DNA from: Oryzihumus sp036391795
GTDB taxonomy: Bacteria > Actinomycetota > Actinomycetes > Actinomycetales > Dermatophilaceae
Length of the DNA stretch: 26,594 nt
Direction: 5' to 3'
Assembly (NCBI RefSeq): GCF_036391795.1
Contig: NZ_DASVZH010000105.1
Coordinates: 1 to 26,594, forward strand
Part shown: piece by piece, positions 6,238 through 12,810 of the stretch
Position numbering within the stretch: position 1 is the first letter of the stretch
Layout of the letters: the number at the start of each line of letters is the position of its first letter
The notes under the pieces: generated by a model
Told to the model about the DNA's origin: nothing
Database searches by the model: none
The model's input: only the letters and a program-made list of their open reading frames with translations
Made by a program: the position numbers and the translations under genes

Positions 6238-7212
6238 ATGACCACGTTCGCCCCCGAGCCCACGCGGCTCACGGACCCGCCCGCCGCCCCACACACCCCA
6301 GACGCCCCGAGCACCCCACCGTTCGAACGCAAGGGCACCGGCGAGCAGATCGCCCTGGGCTTCTTCATCGTCGTGCCGTTCCTGGCCCTGCTGGCTGCCG
6401 TCCCCCTCGCCTGGGGCTGGGGCCTGGGCTGGCGGGACCTGGTCCTCGCGTTCGTGATGTACGCCATCGCCGGCCACGGCATCACCGTCGGCTTCCACCG
6501 CTACTTCACGCACGGCTCATTCAAGGCCAAGCGCTGGCTGCGGGTGACCCTGGCCATCGCCGGGTCGCTGGCCATCGAGGGCCCGGTCATCCGCTGGGTC
6601 GCCGACCACCGTCGCCACCACGCGTTCTCCGACCGCGAGGGCGACCCGCACTCCCCGTGGCGCTACGGCGAGACGGTCCCCGCGCTCATCAAGGGCCTGT
6701 GGTGGGCCCACACCGGGTGGCTGTTCGACACCGAGCAGACCCCGCGCAGCAAGTACGCCCCCGACCTCATGGCCGACAAGGACATGCAGCGCGTCGAGCG
6801 TGCGTTCCCCGCGCTGGTCGTCGTCTCGATGCTGCTGCCGGCGCTCCTCGGCGGCCTGCTGTCGATGTCCTGGCAGGGCGCGGTCACGGCGTTCTTCTGG
6901 GCCTCCCTGGTCCGTGTCGGCCTGCTGCACCACGTGACCTGGTCGATCAACTCCATCTGCCACGCCATCGGCGAGCGTCCCTTCGTCTCGCGCGACAAGT
7001 CCGGCAACGTGTGGTGGCTGGCCCTGCTGTCCATGGGCGAGTCGTGGCACAACCTGCACCACGCCGACCCGACCTGCGCCCGCCACGGCGTCGAGAAGGG
7101 CCAGATCGACTCCAGCGCCCGCATCATCTGGCTGTTCGAGAAGACCGGCCAGGCGTGGGACGTGCGCTGGCCCAAGCAGTCCCGGCTCGACGCGCGCCGC
7201 GTCGCGGCGTGA
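6238..7212 (+). CDS. Membrane acyl-CoA (delta-9-type) fatty acid desaturase
   Basis: A protein of 324 residues with the three histidine boxes of membrane di-iron desaturases: HRYFTH (87-92), HRRHH (124-128) and HNLHH (271-275). Hydrophobic pairs lie near 38-60, 66-82, 190-212 and 215-235. The family inserts a cis double bond into a saturated acyl chain using O2 and electrons from a ferredoxin- or oxidoreductase-type donor, so this gene probably sets membrane fluidity. No electron-donor gene is adjacent. GGAAGG precedes the ATG by about nine bases. The first 35 residues are Pro/Thr-rich and likely cytoplasmic. The twin TACG-N4-CGTA boxes just upstream indicate tight transcriptional control. 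Confidence 0.92.
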   Translation: MTTFAPEPTRLTDPPAAPHTPDAPSTPPFERKGTGEQIALGFFIVVPFLALLAAVPLAWGWGLGWRDLVLAFVMYAIAGHGITVGFHRYFTHGSFKAKRWLRVTLAIAGSLAIEGPVIRWVADHRRHHAFSDREGDPHSPWRYGETVPALIKGLWWAHTGWLFDTEQTPRSKYAPDLMADKDMQRVERAFPALVVVSMLLPALLGGLLSMSWQGAVTAFFWASLVRVGLLHHVTWSINSICHAIGERPFVSRDKSGNVWWLALLSMGESWHNLHHADPTCARHGVEKGQIDSSARIIWLFEKTGQAWDVRWPKQSRLDARRVAA

Positions 7213-7222
7213 CCCCGGCGAC

Positions 7223-7255
7223 GCCGGCTCGGCGGCTACAGCGCCGCGAGCCGGC
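7223..7255. terminator. Bidirectional terminator hairpin between desaturase and amidase
   Basis: GCCGGCTCGGCGGC (7223-7236) pairs with GCCGCGAGCCGGC (7243-7255), 13 pairs with one bulged G and a six-base loop. It lies between two converging genes and contains the amidase stop codon. There is no T tract, as is common in high-GC actinobacteria. Confidence 0.65.
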
Positions 7256-8084
7256 GGCGCACCTCCATGACGTCCACGGCCTGCCAGTCGGAGTGGTCGT
7301 TGTGCCACCCGCGCAGGTCGCGGAACGCCGGGTCGTCGTTGGCCATGGCGTGGCCGATGACCCGCGAGGTCGGGATGCCCCACTGCGCCTGCAGCTGGTG
7401 CACGAGGCGCAGCACCGAGCTGATCTGCGCGTGCCGGGCGAGGATCTGCTGGTCGGCCCAGTGCGCGCTGTTGCCCGAGGTCGACTGCACCATCTCGATG
7501 CCGATCGCCTTGTCGTTCAAGCCGATCGTGTGCCGGCACAGGATCGTGACCGGCACGATCGCGTAGACCGTGCCGTCCTGGTCGACGATGTAGTGCGCGC
7601 AGACGCCCGGCAGCTCACCGGTGTTGGGCACGTCCTGGGCGAAGGTGTTGCGCGCCGAGGACATCGTGGTCGTCTCGGTGAAGTGCAGCACGACCATCGA
7701 GGGCCGCAGGTGCCAGCTGGCCACGCCGTAGTGCCGCTTCGCGTAGCTCGCGGTCTCCGCCTTCCGCTGCGCGGAGAACGGGATGTATGCCGCGACGACC
7801 GGCACGCGCGCGGCCGCGCCACTGGTGCGGGCCGGGGTCGTCGTGGCGCGCGCTGACGCGGGCCGGGCTGACGGCCGGGTCGTGCTCGGCCGCGGTGACG
7901 CCGGGGCCGTCGCGGTGGCCGGCGCGGCGGCCGACCTCGCGCTGGTCACGGGTGTCGCGGAGGGCACACCGCTGGTCGCGGACTGCCGCGGACCGCACCC
8001 GCCGAGCACCGCGGAACCACCCACCAGGGCCAGCGCCACGCCGGCGCCCGTGAGACTGCGAAGGAGCCGAGCACGTGACGTCAC
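7236..8084 (-). CDS. Lipoprotein N-acetylmuramoyl-L-alanine amidase (Amidase_2 / PGRP fold)
   Basis: A protein of 282 residues from the GTG at 8084. That start gives an exact lipoprotein signal: basic TSRARLLR, a hydrophobic stretch, then the lipobox LGGC with Cys near residue 28, so it should be anchored outside the membrane. A Thr/Ala/Pro-rich linker of about 80 residues leads to the zinc amidase domain: VVLHFTETT (first His ligand), HYIVDQDGTVYAIV, CRHTIG, GIEMVQ, IGHAMAND and the terminal WHNDHSDW. The family cleaves the bond between MurNAc and L-Ala in peptidoglycan, for remodelling or recycling. It diverges from a TetR gene, with its start codon inside an inverted repeat, so that regulator may control it. 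Confidence 0.86.
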   Translation of the reverse strand: MTSRARLLRSLTGAGVALALVGGSAVLGGCGPRQSATSGVPSATPVTSARSAAAPATATAPASPRPSTTRPSARPASARATTTPARTSGAAARVPVVAAYIPFSAQRKAETASYAKRHYGVASWHLRPSMVVLHFTETTTMSSARNTFAQDVPNTGELPGVCAHYIVDQDGTVYAIVPVTILCRHTIGLNDKAIGIEMVQSTSGNSAHWADQQILARHAQISSVLRLVHQLQAQWGIPTSRVIGHAMANDDPAFRDLRGWHNDHSDWQAVDVMEVRRRLAAL

Positions 8085-8092
8085 AACGTGAC
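8075..8092. promoter_or_regulatory. Overlapping palindromes in the amidase/TetR divergent region
   Basis: The perfect palindrome GTGACGTCAC (8075-8084) overlaps the inverted repeat GTCAC-AAC-GTGAC (8080-8092). The site covers the amidase start codon and lies about 50 bases before the TetR start, a good place for autoregulation. It is unlike the boxes before the desaturase. Confidence 0.5.
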
Positions 8093-8098
8093 ACGGTA
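8093..8098 (-). promoter_or_regulatory. Candidate -10 box (TACCGT) for the amidase
   Basis: TACCGT ends eight bases before the GTG at 8084, consistent with a leaderless or nearly leaderless mRNA and partly overlapped by the palindromes. Confidence 0.4.
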
Positions 8099-8143
8099 GC
8101 CCGCGCCGCAGCCGCCGGTCGCGCCGGAAGGCATGATGGGCCG

Positions 8144-8797
8144 GTGACCTCACCCCGGGAGAAGGCCGAGACCCCTGCCGCCGCACGTTCGCGGATGACC
8201 GGCAAGCAGCGCCGTGAGCAGCTGATCGAGATCGGCCGGAAGCTGTTTGCCGACAAGGGGTTCGAGGGGACCACGGTGGAGGAGATCGCCGCCAAGGCGG
8301 GGGTGTCCAAGCCGGTCGTCTACGAGCACTTCGGGGGCAAGGAAGGGCTCTATGCGGTCGTCGTGGACCGCGAGATCCGCACCCTGCTCGACGGCATCAC
8401 CGGCGCCCTGACCACCAGGGGGAGCTCCCGGGCCCTGCTCGAGCAGGCTGCCCTGGCGCTGCTGGACTACATCGAGGGCTCGACCGACGGCTTCCGCATC
8501 CTCGTGCGCGACTCCCCCACCGGGCAGTCGACCGGCTCCTTCGCCAGCCTCATCAGCGACGTGGCCTCGCAGGTCGAGCACATCCTCGCCGCCGAGTTCA
8601 AGCGCCAGAAGCTCGACCCCAAGACCGCTCCGATCTACGCCCAGATGCTCGTCGGCATGGTCGCGCTCACCGGCCAGTGGTGGCTGGACTCGCGCAAGTT
8701 CAAGAAGGCCGACGTGGCCGCGCACCTGGTCAACCTCGCGTGGAACGGCCTGGCCGGGCTCGAGGCCAAGCCGTCGCTGCGCGAGGCGAAGGACTGA
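8144..8797 (+). CDS. TetR/AcrR-family transcriptional regulator (FasR-like architecture)
   Basis: A protein of 217 residues from the GTG at 8144; a later ATG at 8195 is possible. The N-terminal DNA-binding domain is clear: REQLIEIGRKLFADKGFEGTTVEEIAAKAGVS followed by the recognition helix KPVVYEHFGGKEGLY. The C-terminal ligand domain includes LALLDYIEGSTDGFRIL and a GMVALTGQWWLDSRK segment. The overall pattern (FDFIE..GYR., then GLVGM....YWLD) recalls mycobacterial FasR, which senses long-chain acyl-CoA. That would fit the nearby desaturase, but identity cannot be judged by eye, and the palindrome at its own promoter differs from the desaturase boxes. It converges with the phosphoribosyltransferase gene. 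Confidence 0.88.
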   Translation: MTSPREKAETPAAARSRMTGKQRREQLIEIGRKLFADKGFEGTTVEEIAAKAGVSKPVVYEHFGGKEGLYAVVVDREIRTLLDGITGALTTRGSSRALLEQAALALLDYIEGSTDGFRILVRDSPTGQSTGSFASLISDVASQVEHILAAEFKRQKLDPKTAPIYAQMLVGMVALTGQWWLDSRKFKKADVAAHLVNLAWNGLAGLEAKPSLREAKD

Positions 8798-8822
8798 CCC
8801 CGACCGGGTCGACGGGCCGACC

Positions 8823-9458
8823 TCACCCGGGCCGGGAGGCCACCAGCAGGTCGCGCGCCTCGGCGGTGCTCACCTGCCCGAAGCGGCGGTACCACTCCCC
8901 GACGCTGTGCAGCCGGGCCGGTTCCTCCAGGACGACCAGCTCGTCGTAGTCGTGCTCCAGCAGCGGCACGACCTCCGGGGAGGCGACGGGCACGGCCAGG
9001 AGCACGTGCCCTGCGCCGCGATGCCGCAGCACCGCGGCGGCCGCGCGGGCCGTCGCCCCGGTGGCCACGCCGTCGTCCACGACGACCACCGTGCGTCCCT
9101 TCACGTCGAGGGGCGGGGTGTCCCCGCGCAGCTCGGCGGTGACCTGCTCGACCTGCTCGCCGGCAGCCGCCACCAAGCGCCGGATCTGCTCCGGGCTCAG
9201 CCCGCTGGCCTCGACCACGCGCTGGGTGAACGCGACCGCGCCACCCTCTCCCACGGCGGCCAGCGCCAGCTCGGGCTGCCAGGGCACACCGACCTTGCGC
9301 ACCACGAGCACGTCGAGCGGGGCACCGAGCGCGGCAGCGACCTCGGCCGCCACCGGCACCCCGCCCCGGGGCAGGCCCAGCACGACGACGTCGCCGCCGT
9401 GCCGCTTGGCCAGCTCCACGGCCAGCCGCTTCCCCGCGTCCCGTCGGTCCGTGAACAC
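8823..9458 (-). CDS. Phosphoribosyltransferase-family protein
   Basis: A protein of 211 residues with a GTG start. The type I PRTase signature VVVVDDGVATGATARAA, the PRPP-binding loop, is clear, and the N-terminal VVVLGLPRGGVPVAAEVA is the hallmark of the stand-alone predicted phosphoribosyltransferases related to Rv0571c-type proteins. These are annotated as nucleobase-type transferases, but most have no proven substrate. Start choice: CAGACT ends six bases before the GTG, like the leaderless pattern of several neighbours. It is the third gene of the tam-VOC-PRTase run, with 46 bases between the VOC stop and its start; functional linkage to tam is doubtful. It converges with the TetR gene. 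Confidence 0.85.
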   Translation of the reverse strand: MFTDRRDAGKRLAVELAKRHGGDVVVLGLPRGGVPVAAEVAAALGAPLDVLVVRKVGVPWQPELALAAVGEGGAVAFTQRVVEASGLSPEQIRRLVAAAGEQVEQVTAELRGDTPPLDVKGRTVVVVDDGVATGATARAAAAVLRHRGAGHVLLAVPVASPEVVPLLEHDYDELVVLEEPARLHSVGEWYRRFGQVSTAEARDLLVASRPG

Positions 9459-9504
9459 GCTGCCAGTCTGGCCCGGCCACGGGCCGTCGTGCCCGGGCCG
9501 AAGG

Positions 9505-9867
9505 TCAGGCCTGCTGGAACTCCAGCCGGTTGCCCACCGGGTCGTCGGTGTGGAACCGGCGCACACCCGGCAGGTTGTCGTCCCAGCGCACCTCGGCCCC
9601 GGCCGCCGCCACCCGCTCGGCGAGGGCGTCGACGTCGGTCACCGCGATGCCCGGGTGCGCCTTGCGGGCCGGGGCGAAGGGCACCTCGACGCCACAGTGG
9701 ATCTCGCAGGTCCCGGCCCGGAACCACGCGCCACCGCGGGCGGCGAGCGCCGCCGGCTTGGCGAGCTCCTGCATGCCGAGCACGTCGACGTAGAAGCCGC
9801 GCAGCCTGTCCTCCGACCCCGCGGGGCACGACACCTGGACGTGGTGCAGTCCGGCGATGAAGCTCAT
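9505..9867 (-). CDS. VOC-superfamily (glyoxalase-like) protein
   Basis: A protein of 120 residues, one full vicinal-oxygen-chelate unit of two beta-alpha-beta-beta-beta modules. It opens with LHHVQVSCPAGSEDRLRGFYVDVLGM, has GTCEIHCGVEVPF in the middle, and closes with the family motif DPVGNRLEF. Metal-ligand candidates are the early His and the terminal Glu of LEF. The family covers glyoxalases, dioxygenases and resistance proteins; no substrate can be named here. The ATG at 9867 follows GGAGG by eight bases and begins 21 bases after the tam stop, so it is co-transcribed with tam and probably also controlled by the MarR-type regulator. Confidence 0.85.
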   Translation of the reverse strand: MSFIAGLHHVQVSCPAGSEDRLRGFYVDVLGMQELAKPAALAARGGAWFRAGTCEIHCGVEVPFAPARKAHPGIAVTDVDALAERVAAAGAEVRWDDNLPGVRRFHTDDPVGNRLEFQQA

Positions 9868-9888
9868 GGCCTTGTCCTCCAAGGGTTT

Positions 9889-10698
9889 TCAGGCCCGGGT
9901 CCGGGCGACGGCGAAGATGCGGCGGAACGGGAAGAGGGTGCCGAAGTCCTGGCGGGGGTACGCCTCGCGCAGCCGGTCGGCATACGCGCGCAGGAAGTCT
10001 GTCCGCTCCTGGGCACCGGTCAGCACCGCGAGCACCGGCCGCAGCGCGGTGCCCTTGGTCCACTCCAGCACCGGGCAGTCCTGCTCCCCTGCCGGGTCGA
10101 GCACCTGCTGGTAGGTGGTCTCCCAGACGTCCACCGCGGCACCCAGCCCGGCCAGCAGGGCGGTGTATGCCGCCGGCTCGGCCACGGGGGCCTCGTGCCG
10201 CAGCGTGGCCAGCAGCTCGGTGCTGCGCGGCGACGCGGCGGCGGTCTCGCGCAGGAGGCGGTGGGAGGGCGCCTCGAAGTTGCCGGGCACCTGCATGGCG
10301 AACCACCCGCCGGGGGCCAGGGCCGCGACCCAGCCGGGGATGAGGTCGAGGTGGCCGGGCACCCACTGGAGTGTGGCGTTGGTGACGAGCAGGTCGATAC
10401 CCGTCGGCGGCGCCCAGCCCGCGACGTCGGCCTCGACCCATTCCACCCGGCCCTCGGGGTCGGCGGCCCGCGCCTGCTCCAGCATGTGCGGGGAGGAGTC
10501 GACGCCGACCACCCGCGCGTCCGGCCAGCGCCGCGCCAGGCCGAGGGTCAGCCCCCCGGAGCCGCAGCCGAGGTCGACCACCAGGCGGGGGTCCTGCACC
10601 CGGACGCGGGCCATGAGGTCGGCGAACGGGCGGCTGCGGTGGTCCTCGAACACGGCGTACTGGGCCGGGTCCCACGTCAGCGGCCGGGCTGCTCCCAT
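9889..10698 (-). CDS. tam: Trans-aconitate 2-methyltransferase
   Basis: A protein of 269 residues, close to the family's usual length. It has the SAM-dependent Rossmann core with motif I VVDLGCGSGG (40-49), GVDSSPHMLEQAR and NATLQWVPGHLDL. This last motif, together with DVWETTYQQVL, WTKGTALRP and the C-terminal FPFRRIFAVAR, matches E. coli Tam closely. The enzyme methylates trans-aconitate, an inhibitor of aconitase formed spontaneously from cis-aconitate, and so protects the citric acid cycle. GGAGGAG lies six bases before the ATG. It diverges from a tamR-like MarR gene with a clear operator, as described in Streptomyces coelicolor. Confidence 0.93.
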   Translation of the reverse strand: MGAARPLTWDPAQYAVFEDHRSRPFADLMARVRVQDPRLVVDLGCGSGGLTLGLARRWPDARVVGVDSSPHMLEQARAADPEGRVEWVEADVAGWAPPTGIDLLVTNATLQWVPGHLDLIPGWVAALAPGGWFAMQVPGNFEAPSHRLLRETAAASPRSTELLATLRHEAPVAEPAAYTALLAGLGAAVDVWETTYQQVLDPAGEQDCPVLEWTKGTALRPVLAVLTGAQERTDFLRAYADRLREAYPRQDFGTLFPFRRIFAVARTRA

Positions 10699-10724
10699 GG
10701 CTCTCCTCCAGCACTCTCCTTGCC

Positions 10725-10754
10725 ATCAAGTCTCTTGATATCAAGATACTTGAT
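10725..10754. promoter_or_regulatory. Double MarR/TamR-type operator between tam and tamR-like gene
   Basis: Two adjacent inverted repeats, ATCAAG-TCT-CTTGAT (10725-10739) and ATCAAG-ATA-CTTGAT (10740-10754), make a 30-bp near-perfect palindrome whose centre is CTTGATATCAAG. It lies between the diverging start codons (10698 and 10774) and just upstream of the regulator's -10 box. It is the expected binding site for the adjacent MarR-type protein, with two dimers side by side. Confidence 0.85.
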
Positions 10755-10760
10755 GGCCGC

Positions 10761-10766
10761 TAGACT
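10761..10766 (+). promoter_or_regulatory. -10 box (TAGACT) of the tamR-like gene, leaderless
   Basis: TAGACT ends seven bases before the ATG at 10774 and abuts the operator, so the transcript probably starts at the A of ATG. Confidence 0.55.
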
Positions 10767-10773
10767 TTCCAGC

Positions 10774-11274
10774 ATGTCCGCCACCCCCGCCGACGAGGTC
10801 GACCGGATCGTCGACGCGTGGGCGCGCGAGCGGCCGGACCTCGACGTCTCGCCGCTGCACGTGCTCTCCCGCGTCTCCCGCCTGGCCCGGCACCTCGACC
10901 TCGCCCGCGGCTCCGCCTTCGCCGAGCACCACCTCGAGGGCTGGGAGTTCGACGTGCTCTCGGCGCTGCGCCGCGCCGGCGAGCCCTACCAGCTCTCCCC
11001 CGGGTCGCTGGTGCAGCAGACGCTGGTCACCAGCGGCACGATGACCAACCGGGTCGACCGGCTCGAGCGGCGCGGCCTGGTCCGTCGCAGCCCCGACCCC
11101 TCGGACCGGCGCGGCGTCATCGTGGCGCTGACCCCCGCGGGGCGCACCGTCGTCGACGCCGCCATGGCCGACCTGCTCCAGCGCGAGCGCGAGCTGCTCG
11201 CCGAGCTGCCGCAGGGTGAGCGCGACGACCTCGCCGGCTTCCTGCGTCGGCTGCTCGCCCCGTTCGAGCGCTGA
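10774..11274 (+). CDS. tamR: TamR-like MarR-family transcriptional regulator
   Basis: A protein of 166 residues. The N-terminal helix carries the W-x3-RPDLD signature (WARERPDLD) found in the PecS/TamR/HosA branch, where the conserved Trp and Asp line the ligand pocket. A winged helix follows: the recognition helix is near TSGTMTNRVDRLERRG (87-101) and the wing contains SDRRG. In Streptomyces, TamR represses itself and the divergent tam gene and is released by citrate or aconitate isomers when aconitase fails under oxidative stress. The same divergent arrangement and a paired operator are present here, so the symbol is a strong inference. There is no Shine-Dalgarno sequence, consistent with a leaderless start. 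Confidence 0.87.
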   Translation: MSATPADEVDRIVDAWARERPDLDVSPLHVLSRVSRLARHLDLARGSAFAEHHLEGWEFDVLSALRRAGEPYQLSPGSLVQQTLVTSGTMTNRVDRLERRGLVRRSPDPSDRRGVIVALTPAGRTVVDAAMADLLQRERELLAELPQGERDDLAGFLRRLLAPFER

Positions 11275-11280
11275 GCGCTC
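11266..11280. terminator. Small hairpin at the convergent stops of tamR-like gene and hydrolase
   Basis: GAGCGC (11266-11271) and GCGCTC (11275-11280) flank the TGA stop of the regulator. The short loop and lack of a T tract make this a weak terminator at best. Confidence 0.3.
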
Positions 11281-12178
11281 AGGCCGTGCCGTAGCGGCCC
11301 AGGACCCAGTCGCGGACCACTCCGGCGACGGCGGAGAAGCCGTCCCCGAGGAAGGGCCCGGCCGCGAGAGTCGCCCACCCGTGGCCGGCCGCCACCCCGA
11401 GGAACCGCTTGTGCCGCGCCGGCGCCGCAGCCACCAGCGCCCGCAACCGGCCGGCGTCGGTGTCGGGGTCGTTGTCCGCGGCCACCACCAGGGTCGGCAG
11501 CGTCAGGTGCGGGAACGCCGTCGCTGTGTCCATCCCGAGGAACTCCACCGGGCCGGAGAGGTCGACCACGGCGTCGGCGCGCACGCGCTGCGCCGTCACG
11601 GTCACCGCCGTGCCGCCCATCGAGGCACCCACGAGCGTCACCCGACGCGCGCCGTGCGCCCGCGCCCAGGCCACCGCCATCGCCACCTGCGCCGGGATGT
11701 CGCCGGCGAAGTCCGAGCCCAGGTCACACCGCGAGTCCCCGTGGCCACACAGGTCCAGCAGCACCGACCGCACGCCCTGCCCACCCAGCCACACGGCATA
11801 CGGCCAGAAGCCGCACAGGCCCTGCCGGCCGGTCTCGTGCACGAACACCGCAACCGTGGGTCCGGTGCCGACGACGGCCCCCGTGAGGATGTTGCCGGCG
11901 GAGCCGCCGATCCGCACCGGCGTGGCCGCCGCGTCGGGCAGGCCGCACCGGGCGACCACGGCATTGGCCGGGCGAGCCGAGGTCGCCGCGGACGAGGTCG
12001 TGGTCACGGTCGCCGGGCTGCCGCTCGTCGCCGTCACGGTCGTCGAGGCGACGGGCGTTCCGGCCGCCGCGCCCCCGGGTGACGGCGCCGCACAGGCACC
12101 CACGGCCAGGGAGGTGAGCACCGCCACCGCCACTGCCGCTCCTCCACGTCGCCGACGCACCGCTCCGCCGCTCGCCAT
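11279..12178 (-). CDS. Secreted alpha/beta-hydrolase lipoprotein
   Basis: A protein of 299 residues. The N-terminus RRRRGGAAVAVAVLTSLAVGAC is a lipoprotein signal with the lipobox Cys near residue 29, and a Thr/Ser/Ala-rich linker follows to about residue 70. The hydrolase fold shows the nucleophile elbow GASMGG, the acid region VVAADNDPDTDAG and the catalytic His in AAGHGWATL; an HGDSR strand lies earlier. Esterase- or lipase-type activity outside the membrane is likely, substrate unknown. The start codon lies inside the PadR-type palindrome, and TAAGGT ends seven bases upstream of the ATG, so transcription is probably leaderless and repressed by the divergent PadR protein. Confidence 0.86.
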   Translation of the reverse strand: MASGGAVRRRRGGAAVAVAVLTSLAVGACAAPSPGGAAAGTPVASTTVTATSGSPATVTTTSSAATSARPANAVVARCGLPDAAATPVRIGGSAGNILTGAVVGTGPTVAVFVHETGRQGLCGFWPYAVWLGGQGVRSVLLDLCGHGDSRCDLGSDFAGDIPAQVAMAVAWARAHGARRVTLVGASMGGTAVTVTAQRVRADAVVDLSGPVEFLGMDTATAFPHLTLPTLVVAADNDPDTDAGRLRALVAAAPARHKRFLGVAAGHGWATLAAGPFLGDGFSAVAGVVRDWVLGRYGTA

Positions 12179-12197
12179 ATGTCGGACCTTACATATG
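12176..12197. promoter_or_regulatory. PadR-type operator covering both divergent promoters
   Basis: CATATGT (12176-12182) and ACATATG (12191-12197) form a perfect inverted repeat with an 8-bp spacer, containing the ATGT-N8-ACAT core typical of PadR operators. It overlaps the hydrolase start codon and its -10 box, and lies just upstream of the PadR -10 box, so one bound dimer could silence both genes. Confidence 0.83.
12186..12191 (-). promoter_or_regulatory. -10 box (TAAGGT) of the hydrolase gene, leaderless
   Basis: TAAGGT ends seven bases before the ATG at 12178 and is inside the palindrome. Confidence 0.5.
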
Positions 12198-12200
12198 CCT

Positions 12201-12206
12201 TACGGT
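12201..12206 (+). promoter_or_regulatory. -10 box (TACGGT) of the padR gene, leaderless
   Basis: TACGGT ends seven bases before the ATG at 12214, directly downstream of the operator. Confidence 0.5.
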
Positions 12207-12213
12207 CACGTCC

Positions 12214-12810
12214 ATGACCGCGTCGACGTCATCCCTGGGCTACGCGCTGCTGGGGCTCCTGGCCCGCTCGGCCGCGACCGGCTACGACCTGACCCGGCGC
12301 ATGCACCGGCCCGTGGGGTGGTTCTGGACGGCCGCGCACAGCCAGGTCTACCCGGAGCTGGCCAAGCTGGAGTCCGGGGGCCTGGTCGAGCACGAGGTGG
12401 TCGAGGGTGCCGGCCCGCGGCCGACCAAGCGCTACCGGCTCACCCGCACGGGTCGGGCCCGCCTGCGCGACTGGGTGGCCGAGCCCGCCGCGCGGGCGCC
12501 GGAGCGCGACCCGCTGATGCTCAAGGTCTACTCCCTGTGGCTCCTGGACCGGCCGCAGGCGGTGGCCCTGGTCGAGGCCACCCGCACCGACCACGCCGCA
12601 CGGTTGGAGGTGTATGCCGCGCAGGAGCGCGAGATGCACAGCCGCCCTGAGGCGCTGGCGGACCCGCGGACCCGCGAGTTCGCCGCGTGGGCGACGCTGC
12701 GCGCCGGCATCAGCTTCGAGCAGCACCGCCTCGACTGGTGCGACTGGCTGCTCGCCGCGCTGCACGACCCGGCCGTCCCCCCACCCGCCGGCCGCGGCGC
12801 CCGGGGCTAG
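12214..12810 (+). CDS. PadR-family transcriptional regulator
   Basis: A protein of 198 residues. The N-terminal winged helix is typical: LGYALLGLLARSAATGYDLTRRM, then WTAAHSQVYPELAKLESGGLVE with the recognition helix, and the KRYRLTRTGRARL wing. The long C-terminal helical domain (AALHDPAV end) makes it the PadR-s2/Vir_act_alpha_C type, which dimerises by this part. Members usually repress a neighbouring gene and are released by a small molecule or by stress. The divergent lipoprotein hydrolase is the obvious target. Its stop codon TAG overlaps that of the converging ABC-F gene through the palindrome CTAG. Confidence 0.9.
   Translation: MTASTSSLGYALLGLLARSAATGYDLTRRMHRPVGWFWTAAHSQVYPELAKLESGGLVEHEVVEGAGPRPTKRYRLTRTGRARLRDWVAEPAARAPERDPLMLKVYSLWLLDRPQAVALVEATRTDHAARLEVYAAQEREMHSRPEALADPRTREFAAWATLRAGISFEQHRLDWCDWLLAALHDPAVPPPAGRGARG

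Noticed and set aside
8075..8143. Earlier start of the TetR gene at 8075
   Set aside because: It would overlap the amidase start and palindromes and add a low-complexity Arg/Ala tail; the GTG at 8144 is more plausible.
9061..10738. Long plus-strand open frames antisense to phosphoribosyltransferase, VOC and tam
   Set aside because: High-GC sequence yields long shadow frames; their residues are low-complexity and match no family, while the minus-strand genes are clear. The tamR-like gene only uses the last part of one such frame.
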